Shown: positions 22,645-33,301 of the stretch, piece by piece
How positions within the stretch are numbered: position 1 is the first letter of the stretch
How the letters are laid out: each line of letters starts with the position of its first letter
Origin: Trichodelitschia bisporula
Taxonomy: Eukaryota > Ascomycota > Dothideomycetes > Phaeotrichales > Phaeotrichaceae
DNA length: 64,000 nt
NCBI GenBank assembly: GCA_010356995.1
Contig: ML996688.1
Location: 372,001 to 436,000, forward strand
Direction of reading: 5' to 3'
Program-made: the position numbers and the translations under genes
The notes under the pieces: model-generated
The model's input: the letters and a program-made list of their open reading frames with translations, nothing else
What the model was told of the DNA's origin: nothing
The model's database searches: none

Positions 22645-23166
22645 ATGCGCGATCGCGCAACTCGCAGTGAATGGGGGTTTGTGGCTGAACTTCTTCTCGA
22701 CGCTGCCAGCCTTTCCGCACCTGCAAATCGTAAGTTGCTGGGAAGGCTGATATGCCTCGACTTTTACTAACCTTGTCTAGATACGCACGTCGCGCGAGTT
22801 TGCTTTGACAAGCAGGCTCTGCTCCGTCAAAATGCCTACCGGCTCAGAGGATTCCTCCTTGTCCCGATCGGAAAATGTCATCGTTGCGAGCGATATATAT
22901 GGCGATATAGCAGCCTCATTACCCGAGGCGCGCAGAGGGCCGAAAACCTCGTTGAATTTGAGCCGGACAGCGAGGCTGGAAATCAAACCTCTCCAACCTG
23001 CCGGCGCGGCGCCTGCTGCCTCTGCCGCTGCGCCTCTAGGTATAATCTCCCCTCACATATCTCGCCTTCCTCGTCTATTATGGCGACGCCCATTCCTTTG
23101 GGAAACATCCGACTCGGTGGAGTAATGGGGCCCCCCGATGTCCCCTATATACAACTGTATATATAG
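22645..23166 (+). CDS. Small hypothetical gene, frame uncertain
   Basis: A C/A-rich leader with two TATATA motifs precedes an ATG at 22645. A good intron (GTAAGT...CTAACCTTGTCTAG, 22730-22780) joins it to a frame that stays open to a TAG at 23164 and has a Cys-rich part (GKCHRCERY, then CRRGACCLCRC). A competing reading starts at the well-placed ATG at 22832 (CAAAATG context) and gives a 97-residue protein (MPTGSEDSSLSRSENVIVAS) ending at 23125. In that case the intron would lie in the 5' UTR. I cannot decide between them. No family recognised. Confidence 0.3.
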
Positions 23167-23701
23167 TCTTGAGTTTCTTGCGGTGTTGAGCTCCATATCG
23201 CTCGCTGCTAGTCTTCGCATCGACTAAAGCCTCTTTCTATCTCTTAATCTTCACGGTTCGATGTGACTCATGCTTCCGTATATTGATACATCCGCCCGGC
23301 GTGATATCGCAAGGCCATCGTCGGCAACGGCGGCTTATTTTCGAAAGTGGCATCCCGCTGCCTAAAGTACTCTCTTGGTCCAACGGCCCCAGGCTGGGGC
23401 TGCCCTGTCACTTCCTCCACGAGGATGGAGGAGCATAAGTGCCGTGCATGCACTGTTGAGGCAACTCGCAAGAAAATCAAGGAAGCCAAAAATCTCGCCG
23501 AAAAGTAGGTCTGCCTGCGCGCTTAGTGGCGTGTGTACAGTATTGGGAGCCTTCGGAACTTGCTAACGGCAGCAGGACTTCGACAACCGCTACTGAGGCC
23601 CGGGGTATATAGCGCGCGCCAGATTATCTGGTGCCGACCCGGCTGCTGCGAACGTATATACACCACACATCAACATCACTCCGCGCCTCGTCAATCAAGC
23701 G

Positions 23702-24186
23702 ATGGGCGCGAAGGCGCATATATACGCTGTCGCCAAACTGCTTCCACCTCTTCTAGCGGTGACAACATGCAAGGCACACATTGAGCAATTCTATCCATGG
23801 GCTACTACTTTTAGGCCGGACATGAAAACGGAAGGTCCAGAAGGGCCCATATCATATTCTCGACGCACTCAAGGCTCACATTGCGGAGCTTGAACGCATG
23901 AAAGACATGTCTCCTGCCTCAATCACCACGCCCTCCTGTCACCCTCAATCAGGCTGCCGATGTCAATCACAATGCCTGCCAGCAACGCGTCAAGAAGCTT
24001 GAGGGCTTCCTCAACGAAGCCAATGCCCGCATTGAAGAGCTGGAGAAGGAGGCCGCCACTGCAGACAATCGCATCCGTTTCACGAGGGAGATGATCGCCG
24101 CGAAGAACTGCGCTCAGATTGCTGAGAAGCAGGTCAGTGATGCTCACGATACTACTCAACGCACCGTCTTGCCCACTGACGACTAG
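23702..24186 (+). pseudogene. Coiled-coil protein fragment
   Basis: An ATG at 23702 follows a TATATA and a C/A-rich leader and opens a short hydrophobic frame (MGAKAHIYAVAKLLPPLLAV). Downstream, 23845-23930 encodes a helix (YHILDALKAHIAELERMKDM). After a frame change near 23935, 23941-24132 reads a heptad-like coiled coil (QRVKKLEGFLNEANARIEEL) that ends at a donor GTCAGT, with an acceptor at 24186. The pieces are probably one old gene, interrupted at least once. Confidence 0.35.
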
Positions 24187-25095
24187 GCTCACCTCAGGGC
24201 ATGATATTCATTACTGGGCGCCCTCTCCGCCATTATATAAGATCACTCGATCTGGGGGCAGCAGATGACGAAGGAGATTGGAGATCATTCCATTTCATTC
24301 CGCACCAGCCTATGCTGGGTCGGGGTGGTATAAGCACACCCCATCTCTCCCTGCTGAGCGGGACCAGCAGCGGCTGGCTGTGATCCGGCAGGCATTTGCT
24401 ACGTCGATCACGGATTCCGAGGACGAGGTGAAGCCAGCTAAAGCCACGACTTCCGAGGTCAGTGTTACCATCCCCCAGTCTACTCTTCACCAATCTAACG
24501 CTCACCAGGCGACCGGTCACCAAGGCGCCTTCTCCACCATTATATAGGAGCACCCTTCGGGCGAGTGCTAGCCCGCAACAGTCACGTCCGCCACCCCACG
24601 GTGTATATACCAGCGCACCCGGCGCCATATATCTCGCGGCCGGGGCAACCGGCCGTTGTACCTATATCTTCGCAGGTCCTACGAAGGCTGCCATTGATGC
24701 TGAAGAGTCAACACAACGTGCTGGAGCAGTCAAGACCAAGGGTATATACAAGGCCACTAGTATAACACATCTGTCATATCACTGCACATGCGGTTTCGAC
24801 GTCCCGCCCTAATCTTCGCGTCCTTTCTTACTGGGCACCATGCCTCACTTTCTCACTTTCTCACAGACGGAGACGGAGACTCGTCTCCTCCGGCGAGTCA
24901 GGACAATGGTCCTGGCACGCTCTGTATCCCCATCCCGCCCAGCCGTGCGCGCCCCGGCGGTGACACTCATATACCCATCGACATTCGGATATGACTTCTC
25001 CCAGTGTACTCGCGCCTATCGCAGCGAGCATCCGACGCTGGAGACAGGAGATGCTTCGGCATGCGCTCAGCGGCGCCGACCACAAAGCCTCCATC

Positions 25096-25470
25096 CTAAA
25101 TGCGGACCGGACGAGAAAGGCAGCTGCTGCTGAGGAACCCGTTTCTGCCCGGTTCTCCCAATACCCTCGGCTCGCCGCAATTCCAGAGCTTCGGCTTCGG
25201 CAACGGATATGCGCAGCAGAATCAGCGCGCTGGTCCTGGCGAGTATACTGCTCGGGCTATATACAGCTTTGCGGCGCGCTGACACGGATCTTTTGTTATG
25301 CTTCAAGAAAGCGGTCCTGTCTAAAAAATAAATTGCCCGGCCATGTGTATATGGGCTTGTAAGTCACCCTAGCAAACGACGACGTAGGAGACACGCTGAC
25401 AGTCGCTAGGGCTGGAAGCTCATCATCAACTTCCGTCCCCAAGGCGTCGAGTTCACCTGGACCGAGTAGG
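25096..25470 (+). pseudogene. Second copy of the 21.1-21.8 kb pieces
   Basis: Positions 25081-25120 repeat the 21760-21795 block (ACAAAGCCTC..ATC, then AATGCGGACCGGA.GAGAAAG), but the triplet matching the ATG of the first copy is CTA. A neighbouring frame reads GSPQFQSFGFGNGYAQQNQR. A 51-nt intron at 25359-25408 (GTAAGT...GCTGACAGTCGCTAG) leads into an exon reading GWKLIINFRPQGVEFTWTE and a stop. The order of the two homologous blocks is reversed relative to the copy at 21 kb, so rearrangement has occurred. Confidence 0.45.
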
Positions 25471-25851
25471 AGCGACAATTGGTCCTGCGGTGCTATGCGG
25501 CTTTATATATAAAAGGCCGCCCCCGGTGGGGTCAAAGTCCAGGCCCTTTCCCGCGAAGCGAACCGCGGGGCCGCCGGCCGGTATATGCAAGTCCTCTGCT
25601 GCAAGCATGCGCTCCAAGCTCGGGGCCATGCACGGCGACGGTGCCTCTTGAGAGATATAAAAAAATGGATGACGCGGCGGAGTTTGAGAACCTGAAGAAG
25701 AAAGAGGCGATGGCTAAGAAGACGGAGACTAAGGCGGACAGCGACGATGAAGAGAACTATGAAGACGAGGACTGCGATACTCTTGCACCCTCGTACTGTG
25801 GAGCAAACACCTGACTGCATACGCCCTCAATCCCCACTCGGACGGGGCGGA

Positions 25852-26150
25852 GGAATATATAGGGCTTTGTCAGAAGAATTTCCCATTCTCCTCACCACCA
25901 ACAGTAAGTCCTTCCCCTCTCCATACCTCTCCACCCCCTTCACCACTTCACATCCCAACGGCAAACTTCCTCATTACCACTCTACACCCCAGAACAGCCA
26001 GTTGCCACCCTAACATCGCCAGAAATGTCCGGTTCTGAAGACCAGGCTCGCCACTGGGTATAAAGGGTCGGAGGGTGGATGGGGTCTGAAGGATATGATT
26101 GTGTATATATGGAGTGCATGAAGCACACGGAGGATGGGTTTGGCATCCCA
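25852..26150 (+). promoter_or_regulatory. TATA box, C/A-rich leader and tiny open frame
   Basis: AATATATAGG at 25852 is followed by a strongly C/A/T-rich, G-poor leader (25880-26022) of the kind seen before small genes here. Then comes an ATG at 26024 opening a 12-codon frame (MSGSEDQARHWV). Another GTATATATGG follows at 26102. This looks like the 5' end of one more decayed small gene. Confidence 0.3.
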
Positions 26151-26199
26151 CGACCTAGAGTTTACTGAAAGTGAGGGAAAATATGAGCAAGGCCAGTGC

Positions 26200-29040
26200 T
26201 GCCGTTTCAGGGTTCAGCCTACGGTGTATGATAGTGAACATCTGTGAGGCAACAATCTATCACATCAATCTTGCATCACAGCATCGTGACTTAGCATATT
26301 TTCCCACGTCGTGATTTCCACTCACACAGTCCCGTTCCCATCCCTAACAAACCATCACATTAAAGGATCACTGACGCAGAGTATCACCACCGACCCAGCA
26401 TCCGCCGCACAGCCCACAGGCCCAACACCCCTACGACCCAGCCCAACTCAACTCACCAATACCAACCGTCTCCAAACGGCAATCCGGCACGGCCCCGTTT
26501 CCACCAAGCCGCGTTTACGCCTCGTGACCCTCGGGCGCCGTCCTCGAAGCATTCGAAGGCCACGTTCCGCTTCCAACGACGGCCGTTTGCCTTCGATTTC
26601 CAGTTTCCTCTAGCAGTTTCCCATTCCAGTTTCCCCCATTTACAGTTTCACAGAAGCGCAGAGTTTAGTCTGGGACCCACATAGCGGCTAGTTCTAGCAG
26701 TTTCGCAAGCCAACCCTTCTCACAGTCGTGAAGCGCAAAACAAGGAGATGCGCTTAATAGTGAAGCGCAAAAGAAGCGCAGCGAACCAACAAGACACATT
26801 AGCATAACCATTCACGGATCGCGGGCCCGTCTAACAGGCCCGCACTAGCCGCTCCCCGGACCAGTCTCGCGTGGGCAGCGCCTTCCTGAAGGAGGGCAGG
26901 GGACGGAAGGCGGAGGGCCCGGGCGCAAGGCGAGGCTGTAGGGCTGTCCCGGTCTGGGGATGCGGCGCACGGAGCCGTGGAATATTCTGCGCTTTCTTGC
27001 ACGCCATGTGCCAGATCGGCCTGGCGTATGCAGGGCACGCATGGACTCCCGCATAGGGGCGTTGGGGAGAGAGGACCGGAAGGAGGTTGATCGGGCGCCA
27101 CTATCGATATCGCGCGGGTGCTGGGGGGGTGAAACGGTTGTCAAACGGGGTTTTTGGGGGTTGACAGGTGTATCGATAAGAGACGCGGGGCTAGTGATGG
27201 GGGATATTTTGGCGGGGAAGGCGTTTGGATGGGAGATGAAGTGCTGGTGGGGTGTTTGTAGGGGCTGGTGGGTGTTGCGGGTTGGGTGGTATGGTGGGTG
27301 GGATGAGTGTGATGGATGTGAGGGAAGAGGATTTTACCGAGGAGGATTGGCGATAAATAGGTTTCTGGGCGTGAGGAAGAGGCTGAGGAGAAAGAACAAG
27401 CTTACATATAGAGCCAGAGACTCCCTTCTCTGCTCATCATTATACGTGAACGATGACTCTTCGTACGACTCCCACTCTTCAATCCCGCAAGGCACGCGAT
27501 ATACACAGCAAAGAAAACCACCAGACGTTAACACTTTCATGATACTTGGCACGTCCAAGCTGTCGGAAAATCTGCACAGCGCGCTCTAGCGCCCCCCGTC
27601 AAAAAAGGCTCCGACGCCAATCACGCGCCACACTGCGACGCGAGTTGAGACGCGAGAGCCCCGCGTGTCCGCGCAACTCCAAGCGGACCACCCCACCAGT
27701 GCACTCAAGCAGCCTACGCCAAAAACCTACAGTCCTAGGTCCACTCAGCACGTCGGCGCTGCGAGGAACTGCCGCAGAATTAGAGTCCGCGTCTGCATAG
27801 ACCGCGTTTTTGAGTCGAACACTGTTGCAGAGCCGCAGCGGCGGTGGAGTCTTCCGACCTTCGCGCGTCTAGGCGACGTGTGCGATGGGAGATCCCGCGT
27901 TCCCGATGGGGGTGACACTGCAGATCTTTTCGGGGAGACCTGCGGAATGCGTTGCGTATTGGGGGAGGGGGAGCCTGTGGAGTTGGGTGTCTGTGGGGCG
28001 GTTGACGATGCGGGCTGCTAACGACTTCATGCACCGCCTCATCCTACGCTCTATGTCTCTCGATATGAGGCGCTTGGTTGGGAGCTGGTGTTGGGGTTGA
28101 CTCATGCACAGCGGTTACGAGTACGGTACTTTGAGGCTCCGGGTTGTGGCGCTCCAACCCACGATCGCAATCCTCCGAAATGCGCTTCGGAGGGAATAGT
28201 CATTCAGTTACCGTACCCGCGATGGATGGCAATGCAGGCGGCTGCAGGAACGAACTAAAAGAGAAAGATGGTAGAGCTGCGACGTGTGGCAGAAAGAGTC
28301 CAACCAAGCAGCCAACTGGCCCCGTCCTGCCGGCGTTTCAACACCCACCAAGCCCGAGCGGCCGATTGGCCCGAGGCTTTCCTACTATTTTGACACAGCA
28401 GACCGTGTCAGTCGAGACAGCGACAGAGGAAAGTTGAGTTTCGGCGCGAAGATGGAGAAGAGAACGGTGTGTCCAAGTGTTGGCAGAGCGCTGGAGCACC
28501 GGAATGGTCTGTTGTACGAGGGTGCTTTAAAGATGAGAGCTCTTCTCCCTCCTCCTGGGCACTCCACCAAGATTCATTCTCACCGTCCCATGTCAGTTTA
28601 GCTTCCATTTGCCTTCTGGACAAGGCTGAGGCATCCATTCTCAACTACATCCCGCTGGAAACGACAGAGTGACAGGCGCACTCCGTCACGGGACTTCACT
28701 TCGACTTTACTTCAACACTATCTAATCGTTGGACAATCGCATTGTTGTTGCGCCAGTTCATTGTTCTCCCCTCAGTACTCACTCTATTGTCGCATACCTA
28801 TCACTTACTGTCCCGCCGGTTCACTATAGCGCTCGAGTGAGTCTCACAATTCACCCAACTCAACCCCAATAAAACTACCTCCGCCGCCTTCCAATTCTGT
28901 TTCTCTCGATCGTCCTTCTTCTTCCTTCGCATTCCACCCCCCGCAGTTCTCAGCATTCCACTGACGCGCCGCGCGACCAGTCTCTCTTCCAGTCTCACTC
29001 CAACTCCTCTTCAAAGCTTCTCCTCACAAACCAACAAACC
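26200..29040. other. Intergenic region, nothing supported
   Basis: About 2.8 kb with only short overlapping frames. It includes a GAAGCGCAAAA repeat pair near 26728 and 26763 and a G-rich stretch at 27110-27340. The last 400 bp are the probable promoter and 5' UTR of the secreted protein gene at 29057. Confidence 0.4.
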
Positions 29041-29056
29041 ACAAACTTCGTCAAGC

Positions 29057-30214
29057 ATGAAGCTCTCCGCTTTCCTCGCCCTCGCGGCGTCTTTTTCGAG
29101 TGCGCTTGCGCATTCCTGGGTCGAGCAGCTGAACGTCATCGACGACAACGGCACTTTCGTCGGCGCACCAGGCTATCCCCGCGGATACGTCCCCCGCACG
29201 AAGCCCGGTTTCGGCGATGCCTTGATGGTGCACCTCCTCCCCGCAGCATCGCGCTCCAAGATCGACGGCACAGATACCCTCTGCATGCCCTCCCAGCAGC
29301 AACCCGGCACCAACACACCCGACTTCCCCTCCCTCCGCGCCACCGCTGGTTCCTACATCGCACTGAAGTACCTAGAAAACGGTCACGTCTCCATGCCCCA
29401 GAACCCCCCGGGCAAACCAGAAGGCTCAGGCAAAGTGCACATCTACGTCACCACCTCCCCCTCACCAGACACCAAGCTCGTCGACGTCCTCAAATGGACA
29501 TCCACCGGCTCCTTCGCAACCGGCCGTCTCCTGACAACGCAAGACTTCGACGACGGCCGCTGCTACCAGCTCGCGCCCAGCGCGAAGAGCGTCCAGCGCC
29601 AGAAGGACTTCCCCGACCCGATCCCCGGCCAGACCGGCCCGCACGAGCAGTGGTGCGAGACGGACGTGCAGCTCCCCGCTGACACGCCGTCTGGCTCGCT
29701 GGCTATGTACTGGGTGTGGGAGTGGCCGACGATAGGCGCGGGCGCAAAGGACGAGACGTATACCACGTGCATGGATGTCGTCGTCGGCGATGCGAACGCC
29801 GTCAAGGCCGCGACGCCGGGCAAGGAAATCACGCCGCAGGACCCGCAGACCAAGGCCGTGCCGAGCTTCAAGCAGCGCGCTGCGGGCACGGATGCTGCTG
29901 CACCGCCGGCTGCGTCGGGTGCTGCTTCTGGTGCTGCTCCTCCTGCTGCCGCTCCGACAACGATGGTCACGAAGCCTGCGCCTGCTCCCCCTGCTGGCAC
30001 CCCCCCTGCTGCTCCTCCAGCTGCGCCTAATGCTCCTGGTGCGCCGGCCCCACCCGCGGGTGGTGCTGCACGCGCAACGGTCACAGTCACGCAGATGGTC
30101 ACAGTAACAGCCGGGTGCTACGGCGGCGGACGCACGGGCACGCCTCTCGGCCCCGTACCGCGCCCGACGGGTGCGGATGCGGGTCCGAGAAGATATAGCG
30201 AGTTCCGGGCCTAA
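29057..30214 (+). CDS. Secreted LPMO-like DUF7492 family protein
   Basis: Single-exon gene of 385 aa. Residues 1-18 form a signal peptide ending ALA, so cleavage would expose His19 (HSWVEQ) as the mature N-terminus. That is the hallmark of copper histidine-brace proteins. A second candidate brace residue is His110 (NGHVSMPQN). The segment MYWVWEWPTIGAGAKDETYT has the W-x-W plus E-x-Y spacing that precedes the axial Tyr in AA11-like lytic polysaccharide monooxygenases, here Tyr235. Cys76, Cys169, Cys200 and Cys238 could form disulfides. From about residue 276 an Ala/Pro-rich linker runs to a Thr/Val-rich segment (TVTVTQMVTVTAGC) and a basic tail. I see no CBM, GPI signal or membrane anchor. 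The family assignment is from memory of HSWVEQ proteins, and catalytic activity is inference. Confidence 0.82.
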   Translation: MKLSAFLALAASFSSALAHSWVEQLNVIDDNGTFVGAPGYPRGYVPRTKPGFGDALMVHLLPAASRSKIDGTDTLCMPSQQQPGTNTPDFPSLRATAGSYIALKYLENGHVSMPQNPPGKPEGSGKVHIYVTTSPSPDTKLVDVLKWTSTGSFATGRLLTTQDFDDGRCYQLAPSAKSVQRQKDFPDPIPGQTGPHEQWCETDVQLPADTPSGSLAMYWVWEWPTIGAGAKDETYTTCMDVVVGDANAVKAATPGKEITPQDPQTKAVPSFKQRAAGTDAAAPPAASGAASGAAPPAAAPTTMVTKPAPAPPAGTPPAAPPAAPNAPGAPAPPAGGAARATVTVTQMVTVTAGCYGGGRTGTPLGPVPRPTGADAGPRRYSEFRA

Positions 30215-31183
30215 ACAGGCAGACAGAGCGATAGAACCACGATAGAGTGCACTGCTTACGAACCTTGCATGATAGAAATGCGTAGCGGGTCTGCGCCGGC
30301 GTTTCGGGCTGGCTTTTCGGGTGGTGCATGGGCATGGGCGGACGGGTGGGAGTTCGGGAATGGATTTTTTTTACACGGATGGTGTTTTTGCGGACACTGC
30401 TAGATGGTGCGTCTCGGATACCCTTGTTCTACATTTTCTGCATTGTATGGCGTTTGTGTCGGCGGCTTTGTCCGCGGTACATACAAAAGGCAACGACAGC
30501 GCTGAAGCATTAGACTGAGCAATGAACAATGAACAATGAAATACAAAAATTGATAAACACACCCCTGAATCTATGACAACGAAGTGAAAGGTGCTATACT
30601 GTTTGAATCTACCACTGTGAAGTGAAAAATGAACTCTCGTGGCGCCCATTTCCCAATCCAACCAAATATATCCCCCCTGCTCTGCCATTCGCTAACCTCC
30701 AAGCGCCCGTATCCCCAGGCCGCCTGTCTAGCGTTCCCCTTCCATGTTCCGTCGCCACCTGTATAGCCGCTTCATGTAAAGTCACGCGATTATTCCGAGC
30801 CAGTCGTACCTGCATCCAATTCTGCAAATCGGAGGATGAAGCCAAAGACAATGGCGGCGCGTCGTCGTCTCATCGCGCCCGTGCGCAGCCTTGCGCTCTC
30901 GGGATCACATGTGGGTTCATGCGGGGACCAATCGGGGGGGGGACCAATCCCCAACTCACGGGTAAACCAAATCTCAATCAACCGCACGTCCACTCCATAG
31001 CCTACCGTAGATCACGGACCAAGCAAGACAGATTAAGAAGTCATCAATTGAACCACAAGAATCCGGGAGTATCTACAAACGCATCGCAAGATCGTAATGA
31101 AAACGCCACCAACCCCCGAGTAGATTCCGCCGACCGAACTCCGTGATGTACACTCTTTGAAAAAAAACCCGCCTGCATGTCGT
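30215..31183. other. Convergent intergenic region
   Basis: The 3' flanks of the secreted-protein gene and of the minus-strand deacetylase gene meet here. No coding region supported. Confidence 0.5.
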
Positions 31184-33301
31184 CTAAGCCGACTTTTCAG
31201 TCTCCGTCTTCGCACTCTCCTTCTCTGGCGTCGCAGCCTTTGCAGGAGCAGCCTCAGACTCCGCAGGCTTCGCCTCTGTGGGCGCAACATCCGGTGTCGG
31301 GGCCTGGGCTTCCGCAGCAGCTGGGCTATCGGCCATCTCCACATCTTCATCCTTGACCTTTTCCTTGATGACTTCCTCAATAGCGGGAACCTCCGTCGGC
31401 GGTGCAGGCAGCGTGGCGGCATCCGGAGACTTTTGGGTTGGAGCAGGCGGCGACGCGACGCCCTCGTCAAGAAGCACCTCAGGCTGGGGAGTGACACTCG
31501 GCTGAGCGGTAACGGGGGGTGACGTCTTGCTCGGTTCAGATGCGCTCGTTTCCATAGCATCTGCCTCGATGACAGGAGTCTCCACTGGAGCTGCAGCCTC
31601 CGGCTCTGGCTCCTCGTCAATGTCCATCTCGTCCATGTCCTCATCATTTTCATCATCCGCGGCCGCATGAGCAGGGCTGCTGTGCACCGAGTGCTCGACG
31701 CTCCCGTTAGCGACGCTGGTATTACTGGATGCAGACGCCGTGCCAGCGCGGCTGGAGTCCGGCGTGTGCACGGCGGCGAGCTTCACCGACTCCTCGCGTA
31801 GGCTGGTGACGGTGGTGGTGCCGTTGCGGGCGACGAGGTGGGGCTCGCCGTCTGCGTCGATCTCGACGTCAGGCTGTGCGTGCGGATTCTCGTAGTCCAA
31901 GATGCCGACATTGCGCTGCCGCCACTCGCCGGGCTGTGAGCGGATGCCGTTGGCGCCGTCCATTTCTTCGTCCTCGCTCTCTTCGAATTCATCATCCCGC
32001 TCGATGCGCTTGTCCATCCGGTGCAACGTGTTGCGAACGTCCGGATGCTCGTCGGCGTCCAAGTCGTCTGCTTCGTCTTCCGCGTCGCTGTCCATGCCGT
32101 TGAGCATCGGGTTGCGGGGCACATCGGTCATCTGTGTGGACGGTGCGGCAGTGCGGCGGAGGTTGTCGATGACCTGGTTCTTGATCTTCTCGAGATACTC
32201 CGGGGAGTTGGCGTTATCCATATTTGACGGACGGACGTTCAGTTCGTAGTCCGGACCAAAGTACTCGTAGTAGTCGTTGTACGGAATTGCCGGATTCATT
32301 TCAACGCCCACCAGCTGACCAGTCTCGTACGCCCACGTCCGGGCAACGTTGCGCATCGTGTAACCACCACCCCCAAGAACCAGTGTGGGAAGGCCGAATG
32401 ACTTGACAAACTTGACGCAGTTGGCGTGCCCGTGCATGCTGAGGTTGAAGCAGCCGAGTCGATCGCCGGACAGGCTGTCACCGCCGCACTGGAGAACCAC
32501 CGCTTCTGGCTTGTAGTACTCCATCACCGCCCCAATGACAGGCTCGAACACATTCTTGTAGGTCCGGTCGGTGATGCCGTCACGAAGAGGGAAGTTGACG
32601 GCGTAGTTCTTGCCGGGACCGATGCCGATGTCGCGGAGCTCGCCAGTGCCAGGGAAGTACTCGCCATATTTGTGGAAGGAGCAGGTCATGACGCGATCAG
32701 TGGTGTAAAAGGCCTCCTCAACGCCGTCGCCGTGATGGACATCGATGTCGATGTAGAGAACGCGCTTGTGGAAGCGCAAGAGTTCGATGATACCGAGGAC
32801 GATATCGTTCACGTAGCAAAAGCCACTGGCTTCGCTCTTCTTCGCGTGATGGAGTCCGCCGGCCCAGTTGATCGCAATATCGCATTTTCCGCGGTTGAGC
32901 CTAGCAGCTCCCTCCATGCTGCCACCAGCGCTGATGCCGCAGAACTCAAACAACCCGTCGAATACGGGACAGTCGTCGCCAACATTGTATTTGCTCTGCT
33001 CCTTGGAGAAGTTGTCCATGTTGTCTGGCGTCACCTTTTGAAGGAACTCGACGTATTCGTCCGTGTGAAACTGCGTCATCTCATATTTTGTGGCTGGCTT
33101 CGCGCGGTAAATCTCCATCTTCTTGTAGCACCCGTAATTCATGATGAGGGAGTGCGCAACCCGAATGCGGTGCGGCTTCATTGGGTGCCCGGCGACATAG
33201 GCATAGTTTCCCACGTCGCTGTCGTAGAAGTACGCGACTTTCTTGCTACGAGTAGAGCCATTCGTCGACGTCTCGTCGACAGGCGGTCCCAACTCCGCCA
33301 T
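31184..33301 (-). CDS. RPD3: Class I histone deacetylase RPD3/RpdA
   Basis: Zinc-dependent lysine deacetylase, catalytic subunit of the Sin3/Rpd3 co-repressor complexes in the nucleus. Single-exon frame of 705 aa. The class I catalytic domain covers about residues 20-390 and shows the motifs [33 protein letters not shown] (His151-His152) and [16 protein letters not shown] (Asp187 and His189 as zinc ligands). It also has [16 protein letters not shown] and the closing [19 protein letters not shown]. The C-terminal 270 residues are a long acidic, Ser/Pro/Ala/Glu-rich extension. Yeast Rpd3 is only 433 aa. An extended tail is characteristic of filamentous-ascomycete RpdA, where it is reported to be essential. 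The tail ends in a Lys/Glu-rich segment. The start is the first ATG in frame. Confidence 0.97.
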   Translation of the reverse strand: MAELGPPVDETSTNGSTRSKKVAYFYDSDVGNYAYVAGHPMKPHRIRVAHSLIMNYGCYKKMEIYRAKPATKYEMTQFHTDEYVEFLQKVTPDNMDNFSKEQSKYNVGDDCPVFDGLFEFCGISAGGSMEGAARLNRGKCDIAINWAGGLHHAKKSEASGFCYVNDIVLGIIELLRFHKRVLYIDIDVHHGDGVEEAFYTTDRVMTCSFHKYGEYFPGTGELRDIGIGPGKNYAVNFPLRDGITDRTYKNVFEPVIGAVMEYYKPEAVVLQCGGDSLSGDRLGCFNLSMHGHANCVKFVKSFGLPTLVLGGGGYTMRNVARTWAYETGQLVGVEMNPAIPYNDYYEYFGPDYELNVRPSNMDNANSPEYLEKIKNQVIDNLRRTAAPSTQMTDVPRNPMLNGMDSDAEDEADDLDADEHPDVRNTLHRMDKRIERDDEFEESEDEEMDGANGIRSQPGEWRQRNVGILDYENPHAQPDVEIDADGEPHLVARNGTTTVTSLREESVKLAAVHTPDSSRAGTASASSNTSVANGSVEHSVHSSPAHAAADDENDEDMDEMDIDEEPEPEAAAPVETPVIEADAMETSASEPSKTSPPVTAQPSVTPQPEVLLDEGVASPPAPTQKSPDAATLPAPPTEVPAIEEVIKEKVKDEDVEMADSPAAAEAQAPTPDVAPTEAKPAESEAAPAKAATPEKESAKTETEKSA

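Noticed and set aside
16700-26200. Considered whether the accessory block is one large transposable element
   Set aside because: I find no terminal inverted repeats, LTRs, transposase, reverse transcriptase or integrase motifs. The pieces look like small host-type genes with introns.
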